The notes below the pieces were generated by a model that was not told the DNA's origin, searched no databases, and was given only the letters and a program-made list of their open reading frames with translations. A stretch of 64,000 nucleotides of DNA. It comes from Fischerella sp. CENA71 (GTDB taxonomy: Bacteria; Cyanobacteriota; Cyanobacteriia; Cyanobacteriales; Nostocaceae). Position 1 is the stretch's first letter. Every line of letters begins with the position of its first letter. Below are positions 63,129 to 64,000 of the stretch, piece by piece. Both the position numbers and the translations under genes were made by a program. Where the stretch lies: assembly GCA_024239075.1 (NCBI GenBank), contig JANBVI010000063.1, positions 62,001-126,000 on the forward strand. The letters run 5' to 3'.

Positions 63129-64000
63129 ATGACTTCCCAGATTCGCTATTTGATGTGTCCGCCTGACCACTACGATGTGGACTATGTAATTAATCCCTGG
63201 ATGGAGGGGAATATTCATAAGTCATCACGCGATCGCGCCGTGCAGCAGTGGTATCAACTTCATCACATCCTCAAAGAACACGCGATTGTAGATTTAGTGC
63301 CACCTCAACAGGGCTGGCCGGATATGGTGTTCACGGCTAATGCTGGTCTGGTGTTGGGAGAGACAGTAGTTTTAAGTCGCTTTTTACATAAAGAGCGTCA
63401 AGGAGAAGAACCGTATTTTAAGCAATGGTTTGAAGAAAACGGCTACAAAGTCTATGAATTACCCAAAGATTTGCCGTTTGAGGGAGCAGGTGACGCACTT
63501 TTGGATCGGGAAGGACGCTGGCTATGGGCGGGATACGGCTTCCGTTCAGAATTAGATTCTCATCCCTATCTCGCAAAATGGCTAGATATTGAGGTGTTAT
63601 CCCTGCGGTTGATAGACGATCGCTTCTATCACTTGGATACTTGTTTTTGTCCATTAACAGATGGTTATTTACTTTACTATCCGGCGGCTTTTGATTCCTA
63701 CTCCAATCGTGTAATTGAAATGCGAGTAGTACCAGAAAAGCGGATAGCGATCGCTGAGGCTGATGCGGTAAATTTCGCCTGTAATGCGGTGAATGTGGAT
63801 CGCATCGTGATTATGAACAAAGCTAGCGATCCCCTCAAGGAACGTCTGGTAAATGTGGGTTTCCAAATTATTGAAACACCACTCACAGAATTTCTCAAAG
63901 CGGGAGGTGCAGCCAAATGTTTGACTCTGCGGGCAACAGAACCAGTCAGAGAAGAACTTCATGCTAATGTGTCGGTAGAAAGCCGCATCCTCCGCATGGA
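63129..64000 (+). CDS. agrE: arginine dihydrolase / ornithine cyclodeaminase, N-terminal part (runs off the window)
   Basis: The first 290 codons of a gene that continues past the window end. The N-terminus MTSQIRYLMCPPDHYDVDY and the guanidine-hydrolase domain match cyanobacterial AgrE/ArgZ, which splits arginine to ornithine, CO2 and two ammonia, using catalytic Asn22 (VINPW), Asn71 (FTANAG), a His in DRFYHLDTCF and Cys in GGAAKCLTL. All four are visible. The full protein normally adds a C-terminal ornithine cyclodeaminase domain that makes proline; that part cannot be checked here. In nitrogen-fixing cyanobacteria it helps release nitrogen from cyanophycin-derived arginine. Confidence 0.92.
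   Translation, partial: MTSQIRYLMCPPDHYDVDYVINPWMEGNIHKSSRDRAVQQWYQLHHILKEHAIVDLVPPQQGWPDMVFTANAGLVLGETVVLSRFLHKERQGEEPYFKQWFEENGYKVYELPKDLPFEGAGDALLDREGRWLWAGYGFRSELDSHPYLAKWLDIEVLSLRLIDDRFYHLDTCFCPLTDGYLLYYPAAFDSYSNRVIEMRVVPEKRIAIAEADAVNFACNAVNVDRIVIMNKASDPLKERLVNVGFQIIETPLTEFLKAGGAAKCLTLRATEPVREELHANVSVESRILRM

Overview
The window looks like chromosomal DNA of a filamentous, heterocyst-type cyanobacterium (Nostocales). The signs are very frequent GCGATCGC (HIP1) sites, heptanucleotide STRR tracts, many dispersed palindromes, and cyanobacterial marker genes: mgdA (glucolipid synthase), an SLH porin, DUF4278, agrE (arginine dihydrolase), and a haemagglutinin-like protein next to a CHAT protein. 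No rRNA, tRNA, CRISPR array, prophage or complete insertion sequence was seen.

Layout. 0-8 kb: a hypothetical gene, dnaX (with an in-frame repeat insertion), an SLH porin, mgdA overlapping a radical SAM gene. 8-14 kb: a probable ebsA-like gene, a BioD/DRTGG protein, then arsR-pstSCAB (phosphate uptake) with an 18-bp palindrome at the arsR start. 14-21 kb: alkA and ada (alkylation repair), DUF4278, a YgiW-like OB-fold protein beside a sensor kinase/response regulator pair, and a lone sulfate-binding protein behind Pho-box-like repeats. 20.7-29 kb: gatB, three tandem small-RNA-like units, argJ, an MscS channel, ahcY, and a MITE. 29-34.5 kb: a TIR-FGE/C-lectin protein with a diversity-generating-retroelement-type variable region, aroF behind a complete-looking aromatic-peptide attenuator, and a DnaJ-SHQ-pentapeptide protein. 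34.5-43 kb: an epimerase, an alpha/beta-hydrolase-fold protein lacking catalytic residues, a broken gene, a murein amidase, pyrG, purH, and a tandem pair of RNA-like units containing the complement of the Yfr1 core. 43-55 kb: a 37-aa membrane ORF, a peptidoglycan-binding protein, Cax antiporter, a GH57/DUF3536 protein with an inserted palindrome, HNH nuclease, a decayed dynamin gene, PPC protein, YihY, purB, a second MITE copy, and a hydrolase. 55-64 kb: a 21-bp tandem repeat, a duplicated family of small secreted Cys-tailed proteins with a decayed middle copy, a haemagglutinin-domain secreted protein, a TPR-CHAT protein with a 3' frameshift, and agrE running off the end.

How it fits together. 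Most genes are single housekeeping units. Real multigene units are arsR-pstSCAB, the kinase/regulator pair, mgdA with the radical SAM gene, and possibly alkA-ada. The most unusual content is regulatory or in accessory genes: the aroF attenuator, two tandem RNA arrays, the predicted hypervariable TIR receptor, the Cys-tail/haemagglutinin/CHAT cluster, and a mobile palindrome family that has entered two coding sequences while keeping them in frame. Functions are assigned from sequence motifs read by eye; no database search was run.
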